From assembly GCA_947846985.1 (NCBI GenBank), contig CANTUZ010000008.1, positions 29,407,352 through 29,471,351 of the forward strand: a stretch of DNA of 64,000 nt, given 5' to 3'. Position numbers and translations under genes: made by a program. The notes under the pieces were generated by a model that saw only the letters and a program-made list of their open reading frames with translations, made no database searches and had not been told where the DNA came from. The DNA is from Fratercula arctica (Eukaryota; Chordata; Aves; Charadriiformes; Alcidae). Below are positions 1-18,152 of the stretch, one piece after another (the stretch's first letter is position 1; the number at the start of each line of letters is the position of its first letter).

Positions 1-3000
1 CCCAAGTGTTTTTGAAAACTTGGTGAGAAATAAATATAAATAACATTCAGTTTCTGGGCTGAACCACATTTGCCAAGTTTCCACCCACTCCTGACTTCAG
101 TGCCAAGTTATAAACCCCTATAAAAATAAAGTTTAAGATGAAAAGGCTGCCAGGCTGTTAATCTCTGCAGTGCTACTTGGAATTACAATTACACAGAGAC
201 ATCACCTGACTTACTTCCATAGGTGTATTTTTCCCTTATTATCAGTTTCCTTTTTCAATCACATAAGACTATACAGCCATGCACACACTCCCAATAAACA
301 ACCCAGATTCTAGTCACTTCAACCACTTCAATAATAAAAGGTTACCATTAACAGTTACGCTGGATGGAAAAAATGTGCATTACTCAACTCCTCAAGACTC
401 TTTCCTTCTCTAACACATTGGCCATATCAGATTCCCCGTTGTTTTTTGGTAACTATGAACTGGTAGGGCTCTGCGAGGCCGGACAGGAGCAAGCCTGAGA
501 CAACCCTGAGATGGAGACTGGCACTGCCCTGGGAGACAGGCCAGCTTGCTGGCAATGCTCTAAGAAAAAAGGGATACAGGAGCCACAAAGCTGCTGTGAC
601 ATCAATGTTCTGCTTCAGATCTTCTTGAGACAGGGTTTTTCCATTTGCATCCTCCATTTTCCATGTTTCTACCCCATTACAGTCTTCCCTTCTCCTTCCC
701 TTGTTTGCTATTGCTCCACTCAAAGTAGGGATATACTTACAGCTCTTGTAGTCCTGTATGAACTGGCTGGTACTTGAATACATTGGAATACAAAGCAGTG
801 AAGACAGAGCACCAGGACCTTAAACGAGGAAGGAAGGGGCTCCATGGACACATGCTGTCTATGTTCAAGTGCTGCTGACAAACTTCCTCTGCTAGCGATG
901 CCTGTGCTGGTTAAACAAAAGCTGGTCCTGGAGGCTGTTACCCACCTCCATCTGTGGTGTGACCACAGCAAAAGACATGGAAGCGTTTCCCTTTTCTCCT
1001 TGCATCACACTGCCTGGTACATGATTCTTGAAGCAGCGCTTTGCTTGAAGAGCCCTTTTAAACCAAGTACAACACTACTGCCATATTTGAGAGCCATCCA
1101 CCCTTCTGTAGCCATACACTGGGTGGGCAGATTCAAGGTGTCTGGACAACATGTACTGTGCCAAGCTCAGCAAGCAGCTCTTGGAGCACTCCAGAATAAC
1201 ATCTGCCCTTCATTTTCCTATACCAGCCTACAACATGTCACTACCTCTACAGGACAGTCAGAAAGCAACGTAATCCCCAGAATGGGAGCAGCAAATTGTC
1301 ATATTTCAATGTTCCTTTCTCTTCTTATAATGATTACCACGTGTGTCAATGTATTTCAGTTCCATACGGAGTAAGAAACTTCCTGGATACAGCACAAAAG
1401 CAACCCAGTGCACCCTTCCCCTGTGTGATGCTCTTAACCCCTACCCAAATCTTCCTTGCACAGTCAAGTGGCTGACACAGTCCACAGCACAATAGCTTGG
1501 GGTGGTCCGCATGCAGCTTCCCATTGGAAATAAAACCAGCTTAAAAGATTTAAAATAAGATTTATTTCTCCACCTTCCCTTCCCCTCACCCTCTATTTTC
1601 ACTGAGTTGTTAATAGGAACATTCTGACAAACAGCCTGTGGGGCATTTAGGGCTTATGAGCGGCAGAGAATTGACTGACAGCACTGGAAACCAAATTCCT
1701 ACGTACAGTAACGGATGCAGCAGGGAGAGCAAGAGCGTAACACGTCTCTCAGCACTGCACTGCAGCGGGGGCACGGAGGACTCTCCAGCACCCATGACCC
1801 AGAGAGTCCTGAACTTTTCAGTCCCACAGGCGTATGGGCACTTTGCCCCCAAGTAGGAAGCGGCTGGTAAAGAAACTTTTTGTAATAAGTTACTAGCCGG
1901 CAGAACTGCCATGCTTCAATTGTGACAGGATGTCACCACCCAGGGCTGTTCTTCAGTGCTTCAGAGTTTGCTTCTTTGTTTTATATTATTATTTAAAACC
2001 TGGTGATCATAAAAGCCATTACCAGCAGTGGTCATGGCCAAGCAGGGAGAGCTCTGTGAATTCTAGTGTGCCCTGCACTCAGTTTGAGATAGAAAGGTTC
2101 CCACCATTTCTCCTGGCTTAGCACCATCCTACTCACTGGAGCAAGACTTGAACTTTGGAGCTGTGCTTGGGGGACAAAGCGCTCTCCGGCACAGTACCAG
2201 CCTCCGCCTCGGAGAGACGGGGCTGCTGCACTGCGCCGAGAGGATGCCCTCTTGCTTATCCTACGTAATTATGAACTACCACTTTGTAAATAACAGAACC
2301 ACTCCAGAGCACAGGAGGTGCTTTTAAAGTGGTAATTCTGTATCTTTTCATCTATAATTAGGATAATTACTTATTTCTTTTAATCACAGCTCACTTAACC
2401 ACTTCAGGGCAAAGGGCTGGTCTGAGGAGTCTCATTTTCGTTCAACATCTAATCTTCGTATTTACCCAAAGTCGTTCACTGACTTCATTCACTGTCTGAT
2501 CTCTGCCTGGGCCATTTGTTCCTGCAGTCAGGACTGGAGAAAAAACAGGTTGACTGGAGAGGCAGCAGTGATAAGAAGCTGTAACTTTTAAAACCTTTCC
2601 CTTCCTCTACTCCTGCAGGATAGCAAAAACCTCGAAATAGGTATTGAGTACATACAGAAATGGTTTGGCCGCTGGCTGTGGGCAGCAAAGCCCTCTATCC
2701 AAGCCTAATGGAAAACAGACAGGAAAGGGCATTGTCTGTTCTTTGTTGTGTTGCAAATCGCTCAGTTTCCACCAAAGCACAAGTCACTATTTTTGTATTT
2801 AGAACCACCACCATTAAAGTGGGCCTTTGATCAGCATCAGTTTCAGGTGAACTGAGCAGAGTGTACTAACATTGTTGACTCTCTCTATGCAGCTGACCTT
2901 CTCCTCTTGTCCCAAAGACTAAATCCAAGTCATCCCTTGGGACACAGAGAGGCTAACATGTTTTTTGTGAATTCTGCTTACACATATATTCTTCTGACAG

Positions 3001-4353
3001 GCTGTCCCTTTGGGCATTGCTCCGAAAGATGCTCGTCTGAAAAGAAAAATTTAACCCATGATCCTATTTTTAGATTATTTTTGGGTTCAAGTTCAAGAGG
3101 GCACACAGAAGTACGAACTCATTTATTCCTAAGGATGTTTGTTAATAATGTTTGTGGACAGGACATGCCAGATCCATAGGGCAGAGAACAGCAATAGGTT
3201 GAAGGTGTTTCAGTGACCACCTGGCCTAATGCATGAATATTGGTCAGGTGAAACAGAAAAGGAGAGGCAGGGCAAACATCACTCAGAACTGTCTGACAGA
3301 GAGTACCGGTTTAAATGGACTGATGGTCTCATCCGATATAAAAACATCTCCCTTCCTGTCAAACTACTGTGACAGAAATCTGCCCTGCTATTTAAGTACT
3401 AACCTTTTGTGGGCACCTCGAGAGGGAGGTGCAAACCTCCTAGAATACCCAGTCAATTGTGCAATCCCTCCAGGAGATAGGTATGCATCTCTTCCTGACT
3501 CACAACATCAGAGATGGTGAAAGGAATGAGACAGAACACAAACATCATTAAGACAGACATATAAACTCTCCAGATACTTTGAGTGAACAGAATTCAATTC
3601 TACCATCAGAGTTGTGTATTCTATGAAATCCATGTGATGACAGACAGCCACATTGCAGCTTTCACACCAGGAAAGCTTATGCCTGTACCCAAGCTTCAGG
3701 TTTTCCTCCTGTTCCAATCTAATCTCCCCTAATCCTTACTTTTTAAAAAGTCCTTTCCTTTTAAGCTAACACGTCGCTGTTTGTCAGTACACAAAAATAT
3801 TTTTTTAAATATGAAGGAAAACTCATTTTTAGATTCTGCAGATTAAAAAAAAAAAGTGTTTTCTTTTTAGAAAATGAAGACAACCATTCTTCACTAAGAA
3901 TTCAAAAGTGGCTGGGCAGAAGACTCAGCCTCAGAACACAACTGATCCTCCCTAAGAAAAGCACTGTACTTGTAACAGGACACATTTTAAAACCATGAAG
4001 CTGAGTGGCATTATTTGAACCGGTTTGGTCAGCGTCTCTTAATTAAAAAAGGTATAATGTCGCCTGCATGGCAGGGACAAGACACAGGACAAGTGGCTAA
4101 GCAGTTTCTCTACAGAAAGGTTTCCAACCTTTATTGTACTGACATATGTTCCCCAAAACAGCCATGGCTGCAGCTCGAGCCACATGCACATGCAAGAGAT
4201 GGCATTCAGCTCACCGCACGTACCCTTCTGCCACGACACCTGTACTATTAAGAGTGAGAGCCATGGCTCCAAAACAGCCAGAAGACATGAAAGACATTCT
4301 GCAAAGTTGAAATTCATATATGCGTTTACTTTAGATAAAAGTTAAGCTGAAGT

Positions 4354-4396
4354 GAAAAAAAAAAAAAAACAACAAACCAAACCCAAAACCAAACAA
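4354..4396 (+). repeat. A-run followed by A/C-rich stretch
   Basis: A run of about 15 A is followed by caacaaaccaaacccaaaac. It is low-complexity sequence with no gene signal. Confidence 0.9.
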
Positions 4397-5042
4397 GGGG
4401 TCTGTTTTAATTCTTTGTAAAGAGAGGAATAGCCAGGAGGGCTACAACTCATAAAGCACTGCAGTGGGTAAATTGTTTCTTAACAGAACACACGCACAAT
4501 CCCCCAAACTAGCACTTACCATCAGGGACAATGCTGAAATACAAAATGCTAATGTGGGCGTGGAAAACAGCAGTTAAAGGGGTCTATAACCCTTGCTGAA
4601 TCTTGACAACTTTAAACTTAGGTTTAAAGAGAGATGCCACTTTTTGCTCACGAGCGATGCAAACCAATGAACTCCTCTCCTTGTAAAACAGCAGAGCAGT
4701 CCACAGACTAAGAGGACGCCTCTGAGTCAGAGACAATCTTCAGGTCATGTATGTCATCTAGATGCTGAAAAGCCTGCCTGTGAATGATGTAATTTTCTTT
4801 CCTTTTTCCTTAAGAAAGTGAGGAAAGTCCTATTTTTAGTGAAATAAACACACAGTCAGGAGTGTAAAAGTAAGCAAAGGAAAAATTACAGTAATGTCAA
4901 GAGCCACAGAGTTGACCTGAATGACCCTAACTGGTTTAGTGCCAGAGCTGCAACTAATACCCAAACAAGACATGAAATGATCTCTTCTTGAAAAACCTAA
5001 CATTTCTGCCTCAATCTGTTAGCTAAAAAGGCAAAAGGTCAA

Positions 5043-5135
5043 GATCTATATATGCATATATATATACATACTTACATATATATAAACCCCTCTATTTACA
5101 TAGAGAGAGATATATATGCACACATGTATCAATAA
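5043..5135. repeat. (TA)-rich low-complexity tract
   Basis: Several short TA runs (tatatatgcatatatatata, catatatataaa) are interspersed with gcata and cacatg. It is a degenerate AT dinucleotide microsatellite. Confidence 0.88.
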
Positions 5136-6257
5136 ATAGGATATTTTTAAAAGTCAAAAACACTGCTTGGGAAAAATCTGGTGTGCCTTTTCAAGAGGCT
5201 TCCACAACATCTGCTTCAGAGGAACAATTAAAAACTATTCCTCAAAGCACGTAACAACAATTTTCCCCTGACTCGCCCTGGCATTATCACTGTGCTGCAA
5301 TCCTGCCTTCCTTCAGCCTGGAAATAACAAAGCCGGGAGCCCTTCTGCATCCTATTTCTGACCTCCCTCAATCTACAACAGCCTCTAGAACCCAGTATAA
5401 GAAAAACAGATTGCTCTGTCTATCCGTTATGGGAAGTAAGCAAACATACTTGCAAGAATAAAACAGCACACAAACAACAAATCAGTAATACTGGAAAAAT
5501 CAAAGAGCAGCCAAAGCAAATTCTTGACTCAAGGAAGCTAGGAAAGCTTTTTCTTACATTTCTGATCTGTTGAAATAGAACTAGCAGAGCGCTCCTCCTT
5601 TAAACTGAAAAGCCTCATCATTTCACAAAAACTTAGAGACAGCCACAGTCTGAAAACTCACATCCACAGAAAGCTATATTTTGACAGCCACTGATGGCAG
5701 GAGCAAAGATGAAATGTTCTTAATATGCAGACAAAGAAAATATGTCGTTTTATTTTTAAGTTCACAATGTATTTATTTCTCCCCTCTGCCTTCCTAACTT
5801 CCTCCCACCGAGCTGAGTTGTGTCACCAGGCAAAAAGAAAAAATTCACACCAGTTAAGAGTTTCAGTTGTGAAAGAATTCTGATACAGTGATAGTCCTTC
5901 TGATAAAAATAGAAAGCGTGACACTTGGAAGTGAAATATCTATTGAGAAATAGAGCTAAAAATTATTCTAAATGCTACGAACCCAAAACACTGGGCAATG
6001 AGTAGGTAACTGGTGCAAGTTTGATCCCTTGACAATGATCTGAGTTTCATGGAAAAGTTCTGAAATACTTCTCTCCATGCGTACATATATATAGGTATAT
6101 AGTTACTTACAAAGTATTATTTTTATTTGTGTATCTTTTTGTTAATCAAATTAAGAACCAATGCAAGCCTTTTGAACAGTTATTCAAATCCTGAATTTCA
6201 ACAACATTGAATACCTTCTCTCAGCTTCAGCAAGTTCAGCATCTAGAGAAATGAGGC

Positions 6258-6328
6258 GCGCGGTTCTCAGATGGAGAGGAGTAACCCCGTGGGACTGGGC
6301 AGGAGAAAGACTGTTTGAGAATCACTGG
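6258..6328. mobile_element. Possible short hAT (MER5-like) DNA transposon relic
   Basis: The left edge reads gcggttctcag and the right edge ttgagaatcactg. The reverse complement of the right edge (cagtgattctcaa) resembles the left edge and the cagtggttctcaa terminus of short non-autonomous hAT elements. The two ends are about 70 bp apart. No convincing 8-bp target duplication was seen, so the call is weak. Confidence 0.35.
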
Positions 6329-7233
6329 GCTAAGCCATTGCTGTATAATTGCCACCAATTAATATGTGACCTCTATTAAAAAGGGGGAACTCTGATTTCT
6401 TTATTCGAGTAGGTTTAAACACATTTAAACCCCATCACATGTGCACAACTGTGTACTAAGACGCCCTGCATCCCTCAAAAAGAAGAAAAATAAAAAAGTA
6501 AATAAAAAAGAGTTTAAAAAAAAGCCTTCATATAGTAATACTAAATTCACTCACGGTGCATATTCTGAACAAAATTACAATACAAACTAGATAGCTTCAT
6601 TACCATGCCAAATGATTACAGACTCCATGAGGGGAAGAGAAAGTTCAGAGAACTGTAAGCTTTTTCTTTCCCAACTACTGCACACTTTCTGTTACATAGA
6701 ATGGTATTAGTATAAGCTCTCCTTCAAATACATATATGTATCCCAAGGAGACTGGAAGGAGCGGACATCCTGTTATAAACTCACTCGTGCCCTCACACGT
6801 ATCCCAAGTGGTAGGCTGAGAGGCGGGAGGAGACAAAAAGCCTCCATCCCCACCCCAGCCGGTTCCCCAGTCCGTCTGTATACTAACTCTCGTGCCGCTG
6901 AGTAAACTGTGAATGTCTCAAAACCTTAAGGGGCTGGGGAGGGGTGGGAGAAAAAAGATTCAAGCAGAATTTTATTCTAGCATCGTCTTGACACAAGACA
7001 AAATTACCATGCTGAGCTGAACTAACTGAAAACTTTTTCTAAATTACAAGCATAAATAGTTTAGCTGTCTTTTCGGTGAGTTCAACAGAATGCACACTGA
7101 GAATGTTTACTTGAGATTTGATACAATTTCATTTGTGTACAGCTCTCACATCTGTTGCTAATGATATCAAATTATTGATTGTTCACTTTCTTGTATTTAT
7201 TTAAACATTAACTATATACTCGGCAACCTGATG

Positions 7234-7270
7234 CTTTTCTTTTTCTTTTTCTTTTTCTTTTTTTTTTTCC
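7234..7270 (+). repeat. (TTTTC)n microsatellite
   Basis: Four or five units of tttttc are followed by an 11-T run and tttcc. It is a simple pyrimidine repeat on the plus strand. Confidence 0.93.
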
Positions 7271-10196
7271 AGAGAACTTTTTATTTTTGCCTGGCTTCAG
7301 TTGTAATTACTTTGATCTTCCAGAGTGTATAATTATTTTACTGTTTATTTATTTCTATGAGAAAGGAAAAAAGTTTGACCTAGGAGATCTATATGTGGCA
7401 ATTTGTAACAGAATCACATAGCTTATGTTTAGGAAATCATGGTTTTGATTAAGAAGCAACCATTTAGTTCCCACTGTTTTATTAAAACAGACATTAGCAG
7501 ATAATAGGAAACACATTTAACACTGTAGGCTGCCTTTACTTTGCAACATCAATAAAGTTATTTTGAAGTCCCTTCCTATTTTGCTTTTACCACAGCTCAT
7601 GTGAATTTTTTTTTGCTTTTACTTTCTAATAACCAGCTCTAGAGTTACACATGGATATAGGTGCTGGTCCCAAAGACTCTGAATTATAGTTTTACCCAAT
7701 CTATCCAGATTACAACCTGAAAAATGAACTGCTGCATCATCCATCCACCTTCATGGAAAACTTAAGTCCTTTTTTTTAATTATTATTACAGGAACGTGTG
7801 ATGACTGAAGCACAGAACTGAAGTCACTGATTTTGCATACTAACTGAGCTGACCTGTAGCAATATCTGGCTACAGAAAAGAAACACAACATCATGCAAAC
7901 AGAGATGATGAGAAATCGAAACCACCCAAGTCTTCCTGTTTCCAGGGGGTTTAGATTACTGCCCTGAAGTTGCACGGCTGTTTATTCTCCATGCGCCACT
8001 GTACCTGCCATAGACTCTTTGTTTTCTCTCCCACTCATATGGTTGATGAATCAACACTACTTGAACTGCTTTATAGCAGCTTGTGTTTACTTCACACATA
8101 CCTTAACCTTCCTTTTTCTCCTCCTACTAACACACGCACACACTTCCAAACAGCAACGACTGGCTGTGTCTCTTTGAACAGCACAGATACAGAGTCATCT
8201 GGCAAACTCTTCAGGTTTGGATCCTTGACCTCTTGATTGAGGTCTCATTCTGCTTTTACTGCGCTTAACAATTTAACTGTGCACTTACTAAGTAAAAAAA
8301 GTAAGAGCTGAAAGAATTCAGTGCTCTAAGAATGGAAGAAAGTGGAAGACAGCAGTGTGCTAGAAACACTCAGAAGCTGTAGTGGCATCTCTACAGTTAA
8401 GAACACTACAGTTAAGGGCTTTCAGTGCCTCTGCAACTGGCACCCTTGCCCAGTTTGGAAAAAAGAAGGGGAAAAAAAAAAAAAAGCCCATCTCTGTTCT
8501 CCCAGAACGGCAAGTAAAAGCGAACGGTGATGACCTTGAAGTTTTGATTCCTTTGATTGTTTTTTAACCAAGAGGATATGTTAGAGCACTTTGAATAAAA
8601 TTCTTTTATTAAGAGACACCATTTAGAGAAAAGAAACACTTCTGAAGTCACACAATGGCAAGTGAGAAGAAACTATCCAGTTTATTTGGCACGAGGGTAA
8701 CCATGTACTAAAATGTCCAATCAACATTTTTACTTCAAGCCTAAATCATTTTAGTGGGTGAAAAGCAACACCTCCATTTCCTCATTGTTACCCCACTTCT
8801 ACCTGAACAATCTTCCTTCGAGACATAAACAATTTTTACCATAAAATATTCTTTTTTTTTCCCCTAGTGAAAATCTAATCACTGCACAGCCCTGAGCATC
8901 TTACAGGTATGCTCTGCACAAGCCAGACGTGCAGAGGAAAACCAGATGCCTCAGAACTTGTTCTGGTATTTTAGGCAATTTTGTTGCATGTGTTCCTAAC
9001 TCAAGTAGCAGACTCTTTATGGCACTGTTATGCAGATTTCTAGTCTGTCCTATGGAAACTAAACAAGCAATCTTTCATAGCTCATGTATGCCAGCCTTTT
9101 AAGAGAGAAAGACAGCAGACTTTTTGAAAGATGCTAATCTCATGTGACTACAAATACAATGGCTTCTCAAGAACGACAGGGCATTACCCGATTTCTGCAT
9201 AATACTTGTGAATCCTGCTATGATTTTCCTGGCCACTGAAAGGGTCACAGGCACAAACAACAAAAATAGCCTATGTCTTCTTTCAGACAATGAATCTTCC
9301 CTTTAGTGGTGTAACAGAGAGAAAAACTATGAAAAAACCTATCACAGGGTAAAACTAATCTCCAAGGACAATGGACATTTGGGGAGAGAGGAGCCAGGTG
9401 GTATTGTGGAAAACCTTTTGACTATCCCCAAACTCCTGTTCAAAGCACACATCTGTTCTAAAACACAAAATCCTACCAAAACAAATGATCCAATACACAC
9501 ACACACAAGTCCCTTCCCAAAGGAAAGGATGAATAAAAGAACAAACTACACATGACGAATGCTTGTCACTTCACTTCATGTACTATTAGAAGGTGATCAG
9601 ACATTTCAGGAATGAGAGTGAGATGAAATTACGTAGAATAATTTTACCACCTCAGGCATTCACTGCTAACCAACTAATACAATTCTGTTGTAGGAAAAAT
9701 ACAAACAATGGCTATTTTCATCTTAACTTCAGTGGGTGCAGCATCTTGTTAGCAACATCTCCTAACGATCAGGTATTAAACGCACCACTGGTATCCAGAT
9801 TCCACACAATAAAACATAGCAGGAATGCCAGTACACTTTGTAACTTAGAAAGACAGTTTTTTAGCTTTCATGAATAAAATGCAACTAAGGTAATTTACAT
9901 AGCAATTTAAATCCAGAGCTACTAGAACTTTTTTTTACCAAAATGTTTTAGCTTAATTCAAAACACAGTTGATCTTTCAGCACAGCTAAATGGGATATTT
10001 CAAGCGTGTTTTAAGTGGCCTGTGTTTTCACGCCAGCCTTGTTTGTAAAGTATTAGATTTAATTTCCAATGTGCTGTGACTGTGCCCTCTTTGTAGACAA
10101 ATTCACTAATATTATTATAGCTTTTTTTTATTATCACTTTTACTTAAAGCAAATAATCTCAAACTGTCAGCAGAAGTTCAAGAACTTGGAAAGTCA

Positions 10197-15171
<4,975 letters not shown>

Positions 15172-15295
15172 CTGTGAGAGAGGGCATTCTTTGGCTAATG
15201 TGCTCTGATTCATCTCTTTGAGCAGTTCCTTTAAGGCATTGCGAACTGTGGCGTGGTTCCACTGCTCTGCTGGCAAGTCTTCCAACTTTGAACAA
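15172..15295 (-). CDS. SATB2: SATB2 exon C (start of CUT-like domain; human residues 158-199)
   Basis: This coding exon spans the linker after the ULD and the first helices of the CUT-like (CUTL) domain, which contributes to DNA binding in SATB proteins. It begins with one base (t) that completes Ser158, then reads [33 protein letters not shown] and AKECPLSQ, ending on a complete codon (phase 0). The acceptor is preceded by a T-rich tract and reads ttttaacag before 15295. The donor is gtcagt after 15172. Its length of 124 bp equals the recalled human exon (c.474-597). No amino-acid change from the human protein was noticed. An overlapping minus-strand open frame at 15231-15422 is in another frame and is not the coding one. 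Confidence 0.97.
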
Positions 15296-17453
15296 CTGTT
15301 AAAACAGAAAGCAAAAAGTAGGTAGAAACATCACCTTCCCATGTGCTTACTCTTTGCGTACAAGTGCTATAGACCTTTAAGCAGCGAGCACAACCATGGA
15401 GTCTCTGGCTTAGCCAGCCCATCAGGGTGTTTCTCCCCTCTTTCCCCTCCCCACCAAGCCCAACTCCCAGAAGATGTGTAGTTCAACTAAAAGAATGACA
15501 GCACATGGCAGGAACAGCAGCTAATCCTACTATGATATGACATGTGTGCATAACCATTCCCTCTGGGGCTTGGTGGAGAGCAAAGAAACTGTAAAGCAAG
15601 CCCCAGAAATGACTGGATAAAGCCATCCTCTCCAGACAGAGCAAGATACTCCTGCTGGTGTAGAAAAGTAAATATACGTGCTGCACTGCCCCTAACAAAA
15701 TCCCTACACGGGAAGGGCCTGCATTGTGTGGAGGCAAGGCTTTGAGCAGTGAGTCTGAAAAATAAATTTTATTTTATACCATTTGGACCATATACCATAT
15801 TCTTATACTGCCCTCATCGCTGAAGTATCCGAGAACCTCTCAGAAACACATTAAGCCATATGCCCAACAGCTGTCACTTGTAGTTCATTCTCACTTTCAT
15901 TCTACAAGAATTGCATATGTAGTGAAGCTTTTGTCTTCATGTGACTTGTGCCTTTTTTAATTTAAGAAGCTTATGGTCTGTGTCTGCATACATGGGGACA
16001 GACCCAAGAAGCACATCAGAAAGTTGGGAGAAGCTTGTCATTGCCATTCACGTCTGAGAAACTTCATGCACGCTCTCCAGTCAACTTCTGAGGTGGTTCT
16101 GCCTTCTGCCTGTACAGCCCAGCTTTATCCTCCGAGTTGAAAGTTCAGGTGTGCTTGAGGAGTTCAAGTAGTCAACAACCATCTTTATCTCAAAGTCACG
16201 GGCTATCTTCTATTTACATGGCATCCAGGCATTCAAACACTTTGAAGATAAAGAACGAGACCTTGATCTTGGGTTGATACCCTCCGGTAATACAGACATG
16301 ACAATAGGCTAGATGGACTCCTGGTGGCTCACACTTCTGAGGAGATGAGTTACTGCACTCCAGTTTTATGGTGGCTACAACTATGCTACAGAAATGCGGT
16401 CTAGCTGAGAAATGACAGTATAAAAAAACAAGGAAAGGCCTGTTAGTGGGAAATGGAAACCCCAAGCCCCATCAGAGATACAACAGGAAAGAAGCGTTGC
16501 TGTTTGTGAGGTTAACATCAGTGAGGCACCAGCTACTTCCAAATTCCAAACTGAACTGAACAATTGGGGGGTATGTCCCTGCCACCAGAGGTCACAGACA
16601 CACATCACAATGGACCCCTCTTCTGTTCAAGTCGAGCTTCAAAGAATCACGGGCAAATTATTCCAGGCTGTCTGTTATTTTTGCCTCTTTCCTATGACAT
16701 GTCCTGGGCATAGAGTTACAGCAGACTGCGCAATGTAGCCTTACCAGCAGGTCAAGGGTATGCCATGCGTTGCCAGGGACCTGCCACAACTCCTTACGCA
16801 GACATCAGTAACTATTTGAGGACTCTTTTGAAGGCCAATAGAGAGAAAGGGGGAGAAAAAGTGAGAGTGGGGGAAGGGAGGGCAAGTAAGTGTAAAAGTG
16901 TCAGGAGCTTTTGCTTTGCTAGTCAGAACTAGCATTCAGGGAAAGAAAATATTATCCAAATGCCAAATGGAGCTGCGGTAACACATCCCTTCCTCATCTT
17001 CTCGCCTTTTCACTGGGAAGACCACTGGAGAAAAAAGGAAAGTCAACAAGCTCCCCTCCTCCCCATCTCAGCAACTGGCAGTAGAAGACCTGGATCTCAC
17101 AATGCAGCCCCTGGAAAAAGGCAAGGATACAATATTTGATACAATAAGGCCTTGAGAATCCATTAAATTAGGGATTGTGGAAAGGTCTGCCTTTAAAAGC
17201 CTTGTGTCTTTACTTGATTGAGTTTCTGCCACTCCCTTTCTGCTACCGTATTGCTACTTCAGAAAACATACAAAATCAGTTGGAACATGCACCAAAAAGC
17301 TGCCAGGTGACCCACCCTTCTCTTCATTTTTCTTTTCATGTCATCAAAAGACTAGAAATTAATGAAGACAGGATGTGCTAATCTCTGTAGTAACGCTGTA
17401 ATCGACAGAGCAGCTCAGAGAATAGAGAAGGACAGATGTTCAGAAACACCCAC
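15296..17453 (-). other. SATB2: SATB2 intron between exons B and C (2.2 kb)
   Basis: This is the shortest intron in the window, from donor gtgggt at 17453 to acceptor ttaacag at 15296. Apart from a purine-rich stretch at about 16840-16886 (pyrimidine-rich in the transcript), I see no repeat, RNA gene or extra exon in it. The open frames here (for example 15483-15737, 16214-16465 and 16381-16608 on the minus strand) match nothing I recognise and look like chance. Confidence 0.92.
16840..16886 (+). repeat. Purine-rich tract with G-runs
   Basis: The tract reads agagagaaagggggagaaaa, then gtgagagtgggggaaggg and aggg. It contains four G-runs of three or more on the plus strand. In the SATB2 pre-mRNA it is pyrimidine-rich. 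It may form unusual DNA structure; no function is shown. Confidence 0.7.
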
Positions 17454-17580
17454 CTTTGTAATTGGATTTTCAATGTCACAACATGATAGACATCTTGTAG
17501 CATGTCGGCTACTGTCGCATCTGGTGCATCAGTCACATAACTGAGAGGGAGGGGATTCCACCTCCCAAGCTTGATTATTC
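17454..17580 (-). CDS. SATB2: SATB2 exon B (ULD, second half; human residues 116-158)
   Basis: This coding exon completes the ubiquitin-like oligomerisation domain. After two bases that finish Gly116 it reads [34 protein letters not shown] and TLKIQLQ, then the first two bases (ag) of Ser158. The acceptor is a T-rich tract ending ttttcag before 17580. The donor is gtgggt after 17454. Its length of 127 bp matches the recalled human exon (c.347-473). The protein sequence matches human SATB2 as I remember it, so any differences should be synonymous. It is too short to stand out as an open reading frame and was found by reading the reverse complement for the expected sequence between exons A and C. 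Confidence 0.97.
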
Positions 17581-18111
17581 CTGAAAATAAAAAAATTCAT
17601 ACTTTACATTTTATCGGCCATTTACTAAACCCTTTGATAAGCTTGTTTGTTCAGAAGATTCACCATCTGCCTTGAGGTTTATTACAGTCTTGCTTAAAAA
17701 GATGTGTTGTACCGACTCCTGAAGCAAACCATGGAGAAGAGTAGGAATAGACTTTAAATTCTTAGCAGAGAGTTGCTGACATGTTCCTGGCTCTTAAATT
17801 ACTTCAAGGAAGGACAGGAGGCTTCCTCCCTTCACGTCTTTCATCATCCCACTAAAGCCTAGTTCTCTAAGTTAGAACGAGCTTTAAATACTCTATAGTC
17901 CTGATTTTGCAGGCTACAAAACCTTTCAGTAAATAAATGCATTGGTTTTGACTTGAACAGGAACATTCCTACGTGTGGGCTTTCAGCACACAGTTACAAT
18001 CTAAGCAGGGCATGATTCCCCGTGTGGATGGATGGCACTGGAAACCCACCAAGTAGCAAGAGTTCACTCCCAGCTACGAGTTGCACTACGCAGATGGTTG
18101 CTTTTCTTTGT

Positions 18112-18152
18112 GAAAAAAAAACCAAACAAACAAAAAAAAAACAAAAAACCAC
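18112..18152 (+). repeat. A-rich (CAAA)-type low-complexity tract
   Basis: The tract contains A-runs of 8-10 bases interrupted by cc and c (aaaccaaacaaacaaaa). It is simple sequence and produces a Lys/Gln-rich spurious open frame on the plus strand. Confidence 0.9.

Noticed and set aside
844..1374. 176-codon plus-strand open frame
   Set aside because: The protein has no recognisable domain, the composition is ordinary for translated non-coding DNA, and it lies within a SATB2 intron antisense to the gene. One frame of this length is expected by chance in 64 kb.
15231..15422. 63-codon minus-strand frame overlapping exon C
   Set aside because: It is in a different frame from the SATB2 coding frame and runs across the acceptor into the intron.
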